Source of the DNA: Cricetomys ansorgei
Lineage: Eukaryota > Chordata > Mammalia > Rodentia > Nesomyidae
DNA: 64,000 nucleotides
Direction of reading: 5' to 3'
Assembly (NCBI GenBank): GCA_026225945.1
Contig: JAMJFZ010001868.1
Location: 6,378,501-6,442,500, forward strand
Positions 1 to 12,341 of this stretch are shown here, piece by piece; position 1 is the first letter of the stretch, and each line of letters opens with the position of its first letter. A model generated the notes under the pieces. The model had not been told where the DNA came from and made no database searches. It worked only from the letters and a program-made list of their open reading frames with translations. Position numbers and translations under genes: made by a program.

Positions 1-542
1 CTTTAACAATGATATATTAAGAACTATGTGAAGGGTTATAAGTGAGCAAATTGAAAGTATTGAGCTAAATCTTTTTATTTGATTGCATCAAAGTTTTATA
101 AGAATTAATCTAGAATATCAAACCAATATTTTTTCTCTTTCTTTTTTCTCTTTCTTTTTTACTTTTTTATTTTATTTTTTTATGGTTTCATCCTTCAATT
201 TCACTTTCTGGTATTACCAAAAAACAAAGAGAAAAAATACCCTTTTAGAATTATAACATCTACATTAAACTATAATTTTATAGGTTTTTAAGACTAAGCT
301 GAATGATAAAATTATTGTCTGAATTACTAGAATCTTTTCTGTACATATGACATTATAACATTCCTATGGGAATTAATAAATCTAGAGAAAGAACAAAATA
401 ATTTCAATTTCAAGCACAATATCTTACAAAACTATGAGCAACTTTCATGTACCTCCTGTTAAAAGTAGCCAGTGCCATTATAAGAAAATGATATTCTGGA
501 TTAATACAGATGAAAATTTTACAACAAAATACTAAGAATCTA
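1..542. other. Unique AT-rich DNA, no gene seen
   Basis: The stretch is AT-rich with a T- and CT-rich run at about 130-182. I see no repeat family, open frame or splice-like signal worth calling. It leads directly into the B2 SINE at 543. Confidence 0.6.
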
Positions 543-717
543 GGGCTGGAGAAATGACTCAGTGGTTAAAAGCACTGAATGTTCTTCCAGAGGGCCAAGG
601 TTCAATTCCCAGCACCCACATGGCAACTCACAACAGCCTGTAACTCCAGTTCCAGGGGATCTAACACCCTCACACCATTGTCCATAATTTAAAAAAAAAA
701 AAAAACTTAAAAAAAAT
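543..717 (+). repeat. B2-type SINE
   Basis: The block opens with the tRNA-derived head GGGCTGGAGAAATGACTCAG, a close variant of the usual B2 opening. It continues with the TTCCAGAGGGCCAAGGTTCAA segment that holds the Pol III B box, then the CCCAGCACCCACATGGCAACT body, and ends in an A-rich tail. It is close to full length with modest divergence, so it is one of the better preserved SINEs here. A minus-strand open frame of 60 codons over this block is an artefact of the repeat. Confidence 0.93.
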
Positions 718-1503
718 AGCAATCTGATTTCATCAATCTATGAAAAAATTGCTTGCAAAGTAATATTTTCAGAAATTCATAGTTAATAATACCAATATAA
801 GCACTAAAAATAAATTCAATAAAAATTTTCACTTTACAGAATATAGATAAGGGAATTGAAATAGATACTGAAAGTTTTTCTCAAAACAAATATCCATTCC
901 TCGGTAAATTATGAGTAGAAAGAAGCTCATTAATGTTGAGTAACATATTAAAAATATGTACAGCTGATACACAATGGTGACATAAAGTGGTTTATTTTCT
1001 GAAGATTGTTAAAACAAACAAAAGCCATAATCAAAAAATGGATTATGTTTAAAGGGTCTATATATTTGACATTAGAAATATATCCATTCCTTCAAAATTC
1101 TTTTATGAACTAAATAAGTTAAATGTTCAAATTTCCATCAGAGTTTTTATAGAAATAAAATCACTGGGTCCGAATGGATGTTCTTCAGAATGTGCACTGT
1201 GATGTCTTGAAAGCATTTCCTTAAATTTGAGTGCTTTGTGTCACCATTGAATCACTTATAAATAATATTTGTTAATTATTTCAATTTCCATATAATTACT
1301 TATTTATGAAAATAATTTATAAATTGCAAGGTATCAGTTTCCTATAATGTTGAGTTATAAAGTATTCATACTAATTATTGTGCCTTATTTTATAACCTTT
1401 TGGAGGTAGACTATTTTGTCATCAAAAAATAAAGGCAATTTTACAACTTTTATTACCTCTTTGAACTTTTCTAACATTTTTCACTTTAAGTAATTAGAGA
1501 GCT
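718..1503. other. Unique AT-rich DNA
   Basis: No repeat family, RNA gene or credible coding signal was recognised. Open frames are short and interrupted, as expected at this base composition. Confidence 0.6.
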
Positions 1504-1574
1504 TGTGTATGTGTGTGTGTATGTGTACACACACGTATATATGAACACACACACATATATGTACATATATGTAC
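1504..1574. repeat. Interrupted TG/CA and TATG microsatellite
   Basis: A run of alternating TG changes to CA at about 1526 and then to mixed ATAT/ACAC units. The switch makes part of the tract self-complementary, so it could form a hairpin or cruciform. It is probably length-polymorphic. Confidence 0.9.
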
Positions 1575-2751
1575 CATTTAACAGAGGGTCATTAAGAATG
1601 ACTTAACAGTAGGGTCTTTAAAGTAAAATAACTTTGGGTTCAATGACACTTCTGTCAGGAAAGAACTGAAATTACAAGTACTTCCTTATTAGTTTTAGGT
1701 AAATTACCTTACCCCTAAAATAAACCTTCAGGTTACGTAATAAGGATACAAGCAATTGCATTGGCTCTCATGGGACAATAAAATCTGGTATCAAATGGTC
1801 TACCACAAGTGATGAATGACATTTTTATCTTGTGAATTTTCCTTATATATTGATTCTTTCATAGCACAGCATCTGTTAGATTCTACTGCAGGGGTAAAAG
1901 AGATAGAGGAATCAAATAAACTGACTTTATTAAAATGTATATATGGAAAATATTTTAGATTTTTGAACTATATTATAAGAAATATTTTAATAAAGTAAGG
2001 AATCTGATATCAATCTACCTAAACTTTCATCTAAATGAATATATCATATAAGTAATTCTTGTGTTAATATTTGACCCTAAAGAAAAATAATTGTGTACAT
2101 TAAAATAATTTATAATCTGAAAAATTCAAAATTTAAACTATTTATGGTCCCAAGAATTTTCATAAGAAACAATAAACTCATCATGAGTCCTAGAAAATAA
2201 ATCACTGGGTTTGAAATAATTAAAAATTTCTTTAATCTGTTTTAATCTTTAAACCTTTATTTTAAAAAGTATATTCATGATTTGAGAACATTCTCTTTGA
2301 AAACTTTTACCAGAGGAATCACTTTTGTTGAAACCGATAAGATATTTTCTTTACATACAAAAGAAGAAAGATATGTATACTTTTGTTAGACTATAATCAC
2401 ATAATTCTTCCAGCACTATTAAATAAGCATGGCTTCTTTGATACAGTATCCTTTTAAATTAACATTTCATATATTTTGGAATGCTTTAATATTCTCAGTT
2501 GGCCAGTTCCTGCTTGAGACATTACCCCAGGGATTGACTTAAAAATGGATAAATATTATTTAATATATCTATAGTGATTTTCTCAATTGATTGGAAAATT
2601 AATTTTTAAAGAAATTTTAAAAGTATACAATGTTTTAACAGTCTATCCAGTGAAAATATAAAAAAAAAACCAAAAAATTAATTTGTTATATCTTAACAAT
2701 GAATCATATCTTTACAAAAAGGCTAGTTTTTTAAAATTACTCTGCATTACA
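1575..2751. other. Unique AT-rich DNA
   Basis: Nothing recognisable. The longest plus-strand frame (1816-1998, 60 codons) lies in AT-rich sequence with no motif or codon pattern that suggests a gene. Confidence 0.6.
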
Positions 2752-3510
2752 CATTGGTGGGACAACAGAGGTCAAGGACACCAGGAGAACAAGCCTCACG
2801 GAGTAAACTGACCACCACTCTTAGAGTCTCACAGAGACTGTAGCACCAGACCCAGAACCTGAAGGATACCTAAATTTATCTTATGGATGTCTGGCTTGGT
2901 GTACTTGTAAAACTCCTACAAGGCGGAGTGTGTGTGTAGCAGTATGCTACAATCTTTTACCCTCAATTTAGAGAAAAGAAAGGAAAGATAGAAATCTTCA
3001 CTGCTTTTTATAAGTGCCCTTAATACAGAAAGAGAGAAAGGTAGAAATCTTCACAGTCTCTTTTTAGGCTATCTTAAGCTTGAATGTCTCCAACCTTTGT
3101 TCTTTTAGGAATTATCAACAGCAATCCAACCAACAAATCACTAACCAATGCCCAACCTGACTCTTGGGGATTCAGACCTTTTATGCCCTAAACCAAAAAT
3201 TCCCATAAATCCATGCAGCATGCAATCTCAAAGACAAGCTACAGGTGCCAGAACGACTGCACCCAACCAAATTATAGCCACTTGTGCCAAGCATTCCAAA
3301 TCCCACTGATAAAAGTCTACCATTTCTGGAGTGGGAACACAAATCTAATCCAAATGCTATTTTGCATTATTGAAGGAACCAAAATAACAAAAAACTTCTT
3401 CCAAGTGTTCCTGTACATGTGCATGTGTGTGTGTGTTGGGGGAGAAGGGTGGTCTCTGATCCTTTTACCTGCCCTTGGGACCTGATAATTCTGGCTTATA
3501 AGAAAACAGA
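2752..3510 (+). repeat. L1 (Lx-like) 3' UTR fragment, split by an insertion
   Basis: The left arm (about 2752-2934) matches the rodent L1 3' UTR pattern: AAGGACACCAGGAGAACA, the CTCACAGAGACTG segment and ACTCCTACAAGGCGG. The right arm resumes near 3424 with GGTCTCTGATCCTTTTACCTGCCC, which in an intact copy follows almost directly. A second copy of the same L1 region at 59201-59720 shows the uninterrupted order (GTCTCTGAACATTTTACCTGCCC). The roughly 490 bp between the arms is therefore a later insertion. Confidence 0.8.
2935..3423 (+). mobile_element. Putative solo LTR nested in L1 3' UTR
   Basis: This about 489-bp insert interrupts the L1 3' UTR. It starts TGTAGCAG and ends CTGTACATGTGCA, the TG...CA ends expected of an LTR. 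TGTGTG stands on both sides, compatible with a 6-bp target duplication, but the site is itself a TG run so this is weak. Inside, the 13-mer TAGAAATCTTCAC occurs at about 2989 and again at about 3045, within two diverged copies of a roughly 50-bp segment. I do not recognise the family. Orientation is assumed. Confidence 0.5.
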
Positions 3511-5485
3511 GTTTTCAAACAAAGTTACAATGTAGTAGAAATAAAATATTTTCCTGATTCCTTGCAAGATAAAGATCCAAAATTATCTACTTATTTCTTC
3601 TAGTCCCAAATTTAAATATTTTTAATGAGGACAGACTTTTAATCTTTCTTATTTGCCATTAGATATTTTAATTCTGATGAATTGGAAGGCACTGGATTCT
3701 GTTTGTTCACAGACAAGAGAATGACTACATTTCCTAAAGCACACCCCGAGTGAGCACACCACACTTTGCACATCTGCATCCATATGTTTCCCCTCAACTC
3801 AGAGTCCAAACATAAAATTTAGCCAAATATAATAATTTAATCATAATGTTATAACACCCAGAACACAAAGATCAAATAAATATGTTATTTCTAGTACAAA
3901 CATGAAATATCTTTAAGATAATGTTCCACAGGATTTGCTTTAATGAATATTCTTCTCATTGCAGAACAGTGCCTGAGGAAGTGATATCTTGTCACATAGA
4001 AAAGAGGCCAGTCTTTTGATTCAGCATACTACGCTTAAAAATTCAAAATCTTACAAGTAGATATGGTTACTGTGTGGCAATGCTGTAAGGACCTGTACTC
4101 ATGTTCATCAGTGCACAGCAACCAAAGAAATATCGTTGAACAGGACAGTAAAGAACGGTTGCTCACTGCCTTCTGGCAAATTTCTCCCAACACAACTTCT
4201 GTCTGAGCTTCTGAAACATTCTGCAGAGAAGACAACATGAATTTATTTTTCCAACAAGCATTGCTTAGTGCTTTTCCTCCCTCAGTAAGTTATAATAGAG
4301 TATATGCTCTGAAAAGAAGAGAAGTGTGTAGTAGATTTGACATTTTTATATAAAAGCTGAAAATTCGTAGGGAGTTAAACAACAAGTGTTGGAACTTTAT
4401 GGTGCAATATGAAACATATGGTTTTTTATCTGGATTCAGGCTTTGGCAAGTGATCTGTAGCAGTTTTCCTTCTTTGCAATTCTAATTAAAATGTTTATGA
4501 GGACTGAGAAAATGTGAATAAAAATCGCTATGGTGCTGGCACTACAAAAATACACATGAATAAACAGGATGGGTGTTAAGCAGGGTTCTGATTTTAACAC
4601 TCATTTTAATATTTAAGGAAAAGGTGCTATATGAAACATATTAATAAATATTTTAATTCTGATTGGAGATATAGCAGTGATGGACTATTCTGAACTAGAT
4701 CTCACTGTAGCAGCCTTTGGCACATTGCTGCTGTCGGTCTTCATCAGATCCAGTTTGCTAAAAAGGTTATTTAATTCTTCTTTCGTGTATTCAGATAAAA
4801 ATCTGAATAACAGAAAGGAGCAGTAGCTCAGTTATTTTTTTTTCCAAATAGTTAAAGGCTGATGTGCTCATTTTATATTATCTTAGCAGAGATGGACTTA
4901 CAGTGCTTCAAACACTCAAAAACCTTATTAAAGTTTTAATTAGAGAGTGCATGCAATTCAGCAGGAATCTTGATATGAGCGGAGCGTTCATGCTGAACTG
5001 AACAGGACGGTCAAGAAGCGTCCTGAACTGAAAGGATTCAACGAGCAGTGAGTGCTGGGAGGAGGTTATAGAAGATCTGAAGGTTATTGTGAATGAAACT
5101 GAAGAAACACCATGAAATACCAGAAACAAAAGGCAAAAAGGCAAAACCTGGTCAGTCAATGGGAATCTTACATGGAGTTCCTGCATCTTTCATCGTCTTC
5201 TCTACAATAGACACCATAATTGAGGATCTATTTTGCTGTAATCAGCTCCAGCCAACTCAGTACTTGTTCATTTATATGTATCTTCCCACAGATCCTGATA
5301 TATCTACAGCTCATGCTTTTTTCCAGTTGTAAATTATGCAAGGATGAGATGATAATCTGGCTAGAGGACTTTTAAGGCTGTACATCATTTAGCTTCTAGA
5401 ATTACACATATGAAAAAAAAATAACACATTCCTTTTTTTTCCTCTTCTTTGCATTTTTAAAATTTTAAAGGGATTCTCTCTGTCT
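3511..5485. other. Unique DNA with two mixed-composition patches
   Basis: No repeat family is clear here. Two patches, about 4030-4260 and 4660-5250, have a more balanced base composition than their surroundings. They contain overlapping open frames of 67-92 codons on both strands but no motif, Kozak-and-exon structure or poly(A) context. They are better treated as candidate conserved non-coding DNA than as genes. Confidence 0.5.
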
Positions 5486-5646
5486 GTCTGTCTTTCTGTC
5501 TCTTTCATGTGCAGGAAAGGAAAGGAAAATTGTCTGATCTCCTGGGGCTTGAGTTATAGTGGTTGAAGCTATCCATGTGGATACTGGGACAAGACCTCAC
5601 AAGAGCAGCCAGTACTATTAAAGTGTTAAGCCATCTCTCCAGGGCC
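5486..5646 (-). repeat. Degraded B2/B3-type SINE
   Basis: Read on the minus strand the block begins CCTGGAGAGATGGCTTAACAC and continues through a B2/B3-like body with a diverged CCCACATGG segment. On the plus strand the diagnostic end is AGCCATCTCTCCAGG at about 5629-5643. A CTGT-rich simple run at 5478-5507 lies at its 3' tail side. It is strongly diverged, so an older insertion. Confidence 0.75.
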
Positions 5647-5737
5647 CAAAGAATTTCTAGCAACATGGCACAGCTCATTTTCACAAATTATACTTAAAAC
5701 ATCTCCCAAATATTTATATCATTTAGAAATAGATTAT

Positions 5738-5870
5738 GAGGCTGGTGAGATGGTTCAGTAAGTAAATGAGTTCACCACTAAGCTTGATGATCAAAGTTGG
5801 ATATCTAGAAGCTACGTAGTAGAGAGAAATAGAATAGGAATTAAATTGCCATATGGCCCATGTCTATCAT
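5738..5870 (+). repeat. Degraded B3-like tRNA-derived SINE
   Basis: The head GAGGCTGGTGAGATGGTTCAG matches the tRNA-like start of the B3-type subfamily whose next segment reads CCACCAAGCCTGACGACC. Here that reads CCACTAAGCTTGATGATC. The 3' half fades into unrecognisable sequence. Confidence 0.7.
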
Positions 5871-6049
5871 TTCTTGACTCTATTATGTTACAGTGATACT
5901 TGTATATTCATATTCTTTACTGCTCTCTTTGCACTAAGGAATGTTATTAGTTTATATGACCATCAATAGTCAGTCTTCTACAAATTGTCCTATACTGTAG
6001 CACGTGCATGGCCTGCAAAAGAAAGCAAAACAATAAACAACCAAACATA
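5871..6049. other. Short unassigned stretch between SINE and L1
   Basis: No feature was recognised. It may be the further-decayed 5' part of the L1 fragment that follows. Confidence 0.4.
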
Positions 6050-6620
6050 TAAGGAGGAGGAAATCATTAACTGGGTGAAAAGGGAAACCCACAGAAAGGG
6101 AGAAAATCTTTGCCAGCTATACACGTGATAAAGGATTGATGTTTAATGTTTAAAGTATACAAAGTACTCAATGTTCCACAAACTTAGCCATCAGGCAAGT
6201 GCAGATTAAGACTACTTTAACATTCTATCCCACTACTGTCACAACGGCCATCATCAGGAATACAAAGGACAATAAATACTGGTGTGGACATGGGGAAGGA
6301 GAGTCCTAATGCACTGTTGGCAGAAATATAAACCACTGAAGCTACCTTTGAACTATGTATGGTCATTTCTCAAAGAAACAAATAGAAACACAACTATCAT
6401 GTAATCAGGTGTACCACTCCTGGGCATGTACCCAAAGGACTCTATATCCTATGACACCAATGCTTGCCCATTCAGATTCGTTCCTGGTTTACTCACAAGA
6501 GTTAGGAAATGGAGTCAGCTTATATGTCCATCAAGAGATGTATTGAGAATGAAAATATGATAAACGTTGTAGCAGCTGTGGTTGACTATATTAAACGAGC
6601 AAAGAATATTTCCGTCCTTA
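6050..6620 (+). repeat. Old L1 3' end fragment
   Basis: The order of landmarks follows the widespread mammalian L1 ORF2 3'-end/3'-UTR pattern: GAGAAAATCTTTGCCAGCTATA, a run resembling 'aagtgcagattaagac', CTGGTGTGGACATGGGGAAG, AATGCACTGTTGGCAGAAATAT, GGGCATGTACCCAAAGGACTC, and the final TGTCCATCAAGAGATG. It is riddled with stops and indels; the 63-codon frame at 6355-6546 is accidental. A related segment occurs in the L1 near 25.2-26.1 kb. Confidence 0.85.
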
Positions 6621-8054
6621 TTATGTTTAAAATGTCCATGTCAAGCAACTTATGACTGTAAAAGTTCCTCTAGAATATTAATAAAAGTCAACATTGGGTG
6701 ATTAAGTATAAAATCCAGACAAAAATCAGAATTTGCAAGAGTTTATCCTTCTATCTTTTGTTACTTGACCATTCCAGCATCTCCGAAACACACTTTTCCC
6801 TGACTCACACATATTGTCTTAGTTTAATTTACTTTAGTTATTTAACTAAGTTTCATCTATTTCAAAGTCCCTATCCCTCTCTCCTTAAAAATATATAGGA
6901 ATTTCATAGATAAATGTCAAATCTATAGTAATAAACACACATAGACTTTATGAATAAAGCTTCTCTCTCCTATTTACCTCATCATTACAAACAAACCACT
7001 TCTCCATATATAAGCCATAATAAGTAAATTATTTAAATAAATTTCAAGTATGGAGAATTACAATAACCTTTAATAGTTAAGTGATTAGAAAAGAAGTTCT
7101 GAAGGTTAAGACTTCTCTAAATTATGAGGGAAAAGATTAAACAGTTGATTTTGGTAACATTGAAAAAAAAAAACCCTTTTAGATATTTTTTTGATCTCTA
7201 GGCAATGGGAAATTGTTGAAGTGTTAGTTTGATACAAGGAAATCAAAGCAAGGATTATGCATGTTAGTGTGGAGATATATAAGAGGCTGAGCAGAAATGT
7301 TACACAGAAATTTGACTGTGTACTACTGATATAGTCACCAAGGATTACAAAACATTATTGTCTCTCATAAGTATCTTGTCACCAGAAAACATAAAGATAT
7401 CATCACTTTAACTAAATATTCTTATCATTTGTTATGCAGAATTTTTAAACAAAATAAGTAAAAATGATTAGAGGTTAAAACAGAAAATGAATGTCTGTTA
7501 TGAAAAGAGAAAGGAAGAATGTAATTAAGACAATGATAAAAAGTAAATGCCGAGAAGTCAATGCCATGTTTCTTGTTCAAATGCAGAGAGTATGCCATGT
7601 GCCTTGTCTCTGTAGAATTATTTTCCTATCTACTTTTTTTTTGTATTTGGTAGAAAGAATTCACAATTGAATTAGAGATTTAGTAAAACTGATCGAATCT
7701 AACCCCACGTTTTCCTATAATACTTGAAGAATTAAAAGATTAAAATACTTTTAAATGGAATTTAGGAAATAGGAAAAGGCTAATCCTATAATTAAATTGT
7801 TTAAAATGTTAAATCTGGGATCATGCCTGTTTTGGTATTTAATTTCTTTTTTCAAGTTTCATCTCTACAAAGGTAATCCAAAATATAATTGGAGAAAGCA
7901 ACTTGTATTCATATCTGACAAAGTATTCTTGTGGTAAATAACAGGGGATTTTGTTTGATTTGTTTGCTTTTAGTTATGTGTATGGGTAGCCCTTAAAATA
8001 AATGCAAATGAACAGTTGATTTATAAAAATTCATTGGTTTAAAAATATATGGCT
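6621..8054. other. Unique AT-rich DNA
   Basis: No repeat family or gene recognised. The 66-codon frame at 6698-6898 shows no protein-like pattern. Confidence 0.6.
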
Positions 8055-8405
8055 CAGTAACTCTTCAGTTAGACTGCCATAACAAAACACCATAGATGGA
8101 GTAATTTAAAAGAAAGAAAGATTTGGCTCATACTACTGGAGACTGGTAAATATAATCAAAATGCCAGTGGGCCCAGCATCAGGAGGATGACTTTCTGGTA
8201 CCTTGTGTTCTTATGTTGTGGAAGAAGCTACATAACTTTCTGATTTTTCCTTTTAGAAAGGCATGAATCCCATTCAGCAAAATATTTCTTTCGATGCCTA
8301 ATAATCCTCAGTTTGCACCTAATACCATCACTTTCATAGTTAAGTTCAAAGGGAATCTTATAATACACCCTACAAAGACACTTAAACATTCAGATTACCA
8401 CACCC
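8055..8405 (-). repeat. Old MaLR-like LTR, antisense
   Basis: The segment ACTGCCATAACAAAACACCATAGA, then a TTTGGCTCA stretch, AGGAGG..., AAAGGCATGAATCCCATTC and CACCTAATACCATCACTTTCA match, in order, the reverse complement of the mammalian MST/THE-type MaLR LTR pattern. It is heavily diverged. The assignment rests on remembered landmarks and needs a repeat-library check. Confidence 0.5.
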
Positions 8406-8918
8406 CTATCAACAAAAGTTGAATTATAAAACATTCTAGGTATTAATCACCAAATGAATGAGTAAAGAAAATGTATATATACAGGACAGATTTTTTATTG
8501 ATCTATAAACAATAAAATCATTTTAACTTTTAAGAAAAATTGATACAATAGCAAATCTTTATATTAAAATAAGTAGACCAGATTCATTCATTTTCATGTT
8601 TCTTCTTATGTACATCTACATATATATTAATGTATAAATTATATGCACATGTACTCACAGAGTATTGGCTACTTGCACTGAGATGACAGGTGTAGATATT
8701 GGTGCTAGGCCCTCTTTTCATACAGAATGGCATGAGAGAAGAAAGGAGTCTATTTAAGGGGATGAAGGTGACTAATGGGCAAGGGAAGAAAATAAGACTG
8801 GAAGAGGGGGATGATTAGAGTCTGGTTCAATAATTTACTTGACTAGACACCTCATTATGAAACCTGTCATGTAGTACAATTAATATATGTGTAGGCATAT
8901 ATTATATATATACTTACT
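8406..8918. other. Unique AT-rich DNA
   Basis: Nothing recognised apart from short TA/TG runs near 8620-8650 and 8885-8912. Confidence 0.55.
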
Positions 8919-9668
8919 GTTGACTAACTCTTTCTGAACTCAGAGCTGTACTGAACTCAACTGACTCTTCTGGTTGGCTGATTCAACTTACTTGCTATTG
9001 CTATTCTGGTTCAAACTCTTCTCCAAGCTGACTGGTTCAAACTGACCTTCTGAGCCAGCTAACTATTCCTGATTGAATTCTTCTGATCTGTGACTTTGGC
9101 TGATTCTCACAACTCCTCTGATTGAACTGCTCTACTAGGCTTCAGACTGACTCTCCCAAACTCACTTTTCCTGTCTGATAATGACTGCTTCTGCTGAATC
9201 TCCTCTGTGTATTATCTGAATGAGTCTCTGAGTACCACTGTGTCTTATCTGACTGCATCACTAATTGACTGTTTGCCATTCTGAGCTGAGAGCCTGGTTA
9301 TATATCCTGAAAGTTTGGTGTGTCCTCACTCTGACTCACTCTGCTAACTCTTCTTCTGATTTGTCACATTGCCTGTAATTCATCTGATTCATCTCAGATG
9401 ACACTTCCTGTCTGACATTGATTGCTTCTGAGCTCTGCTTCCTGTCTCTACTTCCTCCTCTGAATCTACTTTCTTCTGTCTTGGGAATTAAAGGCATGTG
9501 CTATCATTCCCTTCTGCATTGGGTTTAAAGGTGTTTACGATGTTGCCTTAAACTCAGGAATTCTTTTCACCTAGCATTAGCACAAACCAAGGACAGGAAT
9601 AGTCTTACTAACATTCTTTCTGCACTCAATTCAGTCCTCTGAATATGATTCTTTTGCTAGAGCATCCA
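8919..9668 (-). mobile_element. Solo LTR of the purine-rich 'family P' (minus strand)
   Basis: On the minus strand this block is a 750-bp purine-rich sequence bounded by TGGATGCTC and GTCAACA, a TG...CA pair. Several segments match the 3' LTR of the element at 36.5-39.3 kb in the same order: a 'cctttaat'-type motif pair, CTGAGATGAATCAG, AGAGTTAGCAGAGTGAG and GAGCAGTTCA(A/G)TCAGAG. It also shares AGCATGG(A/C)TGCTCTAGC with the copy at 32.0 kb. A TATATAA box lies at about 9298-9306 (minus strand). I see no clear target duplication, so the outer limits are approximate. Confidence 0.7.
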
Positions 9669-12229
9669 TGCTGCTAGATTAAAGGATTATATGTTCCTTC
9701 ATAAGTATGCTAGTAAATATAAGAAAAAGACAAAGGAACAGTATTTTAATTATGCATCTTGCACACATGGCATTTTCAGTAATAAACAACTCAAATATGT
9801 AGTCTAGGCTTGGGCTTTTATAGTATGTAAATAATAGAATATATATATATATGCAAAAGACAAGAGAATTAACTTCTAGACTGACCAGTTGTGGGAAGAC
9901 TAATCTATGGAAAAGCTAATAATAGACTGAAACTAGTTTCTAAAATCTATTTGTGGATGTTTTCAGCATCACCCAGTCTGAAAGGATGAGTTTGCTATTC
10001 CCATTCTTGTGTTAGAAGAGATGAGAGAATAGAGAAATATTCACAAGGAGAATTTGTATTGTTTTCAGTTAGATCTCTGGAAGGCAGAAAGCTTTCGACA
10101 CATTTATATTATTTTCAAATGTTTTTGGCTTAAAATGTTCCCTTTTTTCAGCATGACATATTTTGAAGTAGCTCTGAGCCCCTTAAGTGAGTTCATACTG
10201 GATGCAATTTGTTGAGCTACCAATTTTTGTGTAGCTTAAGTTTGAACTTAATTAACAACAGGTTTGTGTTAATTAAAAAAAAATACAGCCTAGGAGACTG
10301 ATCTATTTAACTATGTAGAGATGATAGGTTGGATCGTCAATACTGGCTTCTAGGCTCTCTTTTCATTCTGACTACCTAGAGGACAGACATGTACTTATGT
10401 GATCTCCTTCCATTGTTCACAAGTGATTTCACAATAGACATTAGGAAAGGCTTTGTCAATTGTTGAACACTATTGCCATAAAACAAGATGCCATACCCAT
10501 GCTCATGTTACAATATGCTGCATCCATGAGCACAAATGGAAACTCAGGCATGATTTTGGAATTCTAAATTTACAGACTTTAGGAGACACTTGTCTTTCTT
10601 CTGTGGAAGTTTAGTAATATCTATTGTAAAAGATATGATTTAAGAGATGCAGTGAAGAAAGCACTTAGGACTAGAAATGCCTCTTTACCTGTATTTCATG
10701 TTATTTTCCTTAAAAAGCCCTAATCATAAATTGAGACAAAGTAGTTGATTATAATTGCTGTTTCTGCTTCTTGAGGAACAAGGAATTTCTTGTACTTGGG
10801 TAATGAGTCAATGGTGTTCAGTATGCACAGAACTGATAATTCACTGAGTAATTCAAAAACATTATTAGCAGGTATTAAAATATTGACACATTTCCTCATA
10901 AGATGTAAAGAGCCACTTGCATAAGGCTCTCAAGGATCTGTGTCTATGTGACATTGTGTGTCTCCCTTGAAATAGAAAGGTGGTACGATAGGAAGAAATG
11001 CATTCCCCAGAAGGAGTAGTCAAGGTCAATATTATCTCTCTGTTGGTTTTGATTAGTGCCCAAGCATTTTAGATAAGTAAATTTTATTCTTTGTATCATG
11101 TTCTACTACATATTTTAAATAGTGTGATGTACCGATTTTGATCATTATAAGATACCTGTTAAAGATAAAAAGAGATGCCACTTGAAGACGCTTGGAGAAC
11201 TTTCAAGGAAATGATATAGAGACATGATAACACAAACAAAATATTGGAATAGTCAACTCCAACTTTAAATAGCTTCTTCCCTTTGGTAAGTATTGATGTT
11301 AAAATAGCAGCTCAGCTCAAGCATTATGAAAGTAAGTGAAACTTAAATGGGTGAGGAATTAAACAGTGATTTTGGACAGTTTATAGAAATGAGAAAACTG
11401 TCTTAGAATAAGAAATATAGTTCCCCATGGTACATGACATTTCAGTCTGGTACCTAAATAATCCTATATTTTATAAATCACACAATTCATAAATATATTA
11501 GCTCTCTGAGAGATCTGACACAGCTTCAGGTCTTCTTAACCTTGCATTGCGGTGTTTGTTCTCCCTGTAATGAAATTTCTTGGGCAACATAAAAAGAAAT
11601 ACTTTTTGGGAGAAAATGATACACCAAAATATTCACAGAAAGTTTTCATCCACACTTATGTCTAGCATAAGAAAAGGATTGCAACACACGCACAACAAGG
11701 GTGCAGATAATAATATTTCATACAAGAAAACAGGCCATTGTAGCCTAGACAGTCAAATGGAATAAGTAATGAGCAAAATGACAGTTAATCTGAAATTCTT
11801 TAATTCTTATATTTTAAAAAATAGATTCAATATAAGTCTAGGAAATTTTGAGGCACAATCTTGAAGAAATAAAAATAAATACATAATTATATTGTCAAGT
11901 CAGAATAAATTATTCTGAATAACTGTCACAATATGGGCAGTGTTTATTTAAAAGACTGAAGAAAACTGGACATAGTTTTCAAAACTGTTCTGACGGTTGC
12001 CTATGAAATTTGTCAAACAATATTTACAGAATACAACATTTTATTTACAAAGTACACACACATTTCATAAAGATGAGTAAAAGGTATGACAAAATCAAGT
12101 GTCAACAATTTTCATAGAATTTGGAAATGAATACAATATAATAGATAACATTAGAGGTACTGTAAGAAACAGCACAACAAATAGATTCATAAGAAGTTGT
12201 CATGTCAACTATTTAGTAGTTATCTGAAG
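9669..12229. other. Unique AT-rich DNA
   Basis: No repeat family or gene was recognised across about 2.5 kb. A short TA run lies at about 9839-9852. The 61-codon frame at 11580-11765 is not supported by anything else. Confidence 0.55.
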
Positions 12230-12341
12230 AATATATATATACACACACACACACATATATACATACACACAAGTATTTAAAGATAAATAATCTATCTATA
12301 TCTATATTACACACACACACATACACACACATATACACACA
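12230..12341. repeat. Compound TA/CA microsatellite
   Basis: TA units pass into CA units, then a TCTA patch, then a second CA block ending at about 12341. It lies near CA tracts of similar layout elsewhere in the window but shares no flanks with them. Confidence 0.9.

Noticed and set aside
8919..9668. Reading this block as a degenerate minisatellite of CTGACT-like units
   Set aside because: The apparent periodicity is shared, in the same order, with the LTRs at 32.0 and 38.5 kb, so an LTR explains it better.
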